From positions 1,330,699 through 1,355,412 of the forward strand of contig BJOX01000005.1 in assembly GCA_009731375.1 (NCBI GenBank): DNA of 24,714 nucleotides. The letters are read 5' to 3'. This DNA is from Paulinella micropora. Taxonomy: Eukaryota; Cercozoa; Imbricatea; Euglyphida. Both the position numbers and the translations under genes were made by a program. Numbering within the stretch: the stretch's first letter is position 1; the number at the start of each line of letters is the position of its first letter. Below, piece by piece: positions 24,568 through 24,714 of the stretch. The notes beneath the pieces were generated by a model that was given only the letters and a program-made list of their open reading frames with translations, was not told where the DNA came from and made no database searches.

Positions 24568-24584
24568 GATAATAATGATAATAA

Positions 24585-24615
<31 letters not shown>

Positions 24616-24714
24616 AATGATAATAGTGCTTCTCTGTCAATGGCTGATGCATTTCTGCACATGCGCCTCCATCGTCTCACCCGTGAGGGGAGTACGAAGA
24701 ATTGACGATAAGCT
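24568..24714 (-). mobile_element. tRNA-derived SINE-like element, copy F (cut by window end)
   Basis: Tail-type (AAT)n at 24568-24625, then the 3' part of the body to the window edge at GATAAGCT. Same orientation as copies A-E. Confidence 0.75.

Overview
This is eukaryotic nuclear DNA, almost entirely non-coding. It is one of the most microsatellite-saturated stretches one could expect: well over half the called bases are (GATA)n/(TATC)n, (TATG)n/(CATA)n, (TG)n, (GA)n, (AAT)n/(TTA)n, (TTC)n, (CAA)n and (CATT)n. The supporting signs are tRNA-derived SINE-like repeats with trinucleotide tails, no operon-like gene spacing, and N-gaps placed in repeats. I lean to an invertebrate animal, perhaps a mollusc, because tetranucleotide arrays of this density together with tRNA-SINEs are common there. 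Nothing in the window proves the lineage.

Layout. 1-1226: a diverged ~65-bp module interrupted by GATA and TATC arrays. 1292-2690: two minus-strand SINE copies around a gap. 2691-4178: short tandem duplications, a (TG)n array, a 94-bp foldback palindrome and a (TTC)n/(TCC)n array. 4678-5357: tandem copies of a dispersed repeat (family 3, 546-bp period). 5358-6229: large triplet arrays. 6230-7229: two copies of a ~410-bp element with a (TTA)n tail (family 2). 7230-8229: triplet arrays and a third SINE. 8230-10419: diverged short duplications among AT, GA, GATA and hexanucleotide arrays. 10420-11500: a low-repeat island with the only open frames not made of simple repeats. 11501-13190: a giant (TG)n/(TCTG)n/(TATG)n block. 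13191-14380: a second low-repeat island rich in short palindromes and a 14-bp repeated motif. 14381-15057: arrays. 15058-19259: a 2,096-bp segment present twice on either side of a 10-N gap, probably an assembly false duplication. 19241-20459: a 28-bp module alternating with GATA arrays. 20791-22396: more GATA arrays with two more family-3 copies. 22397-23818: another module broken by TATC and CATA arrays. 23866-24714: three head-to-tail SINE copies.

I found no convincing protein-coding gene, tRNA gene, rRNA or CRISPR array. The most coherent story is repeat biology. Short non-repetitive modules recur many times and are broken at different internal points by tetranucleotide arrays. Two different retroposon-like families share a 3' end and a trinucleotide tail. 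The minus-strand open frame at 10535-11185, the plus-strand splice-site pattern across it and a small LIM-like Cys/His motif are the only protein-level leads, and all are weak.
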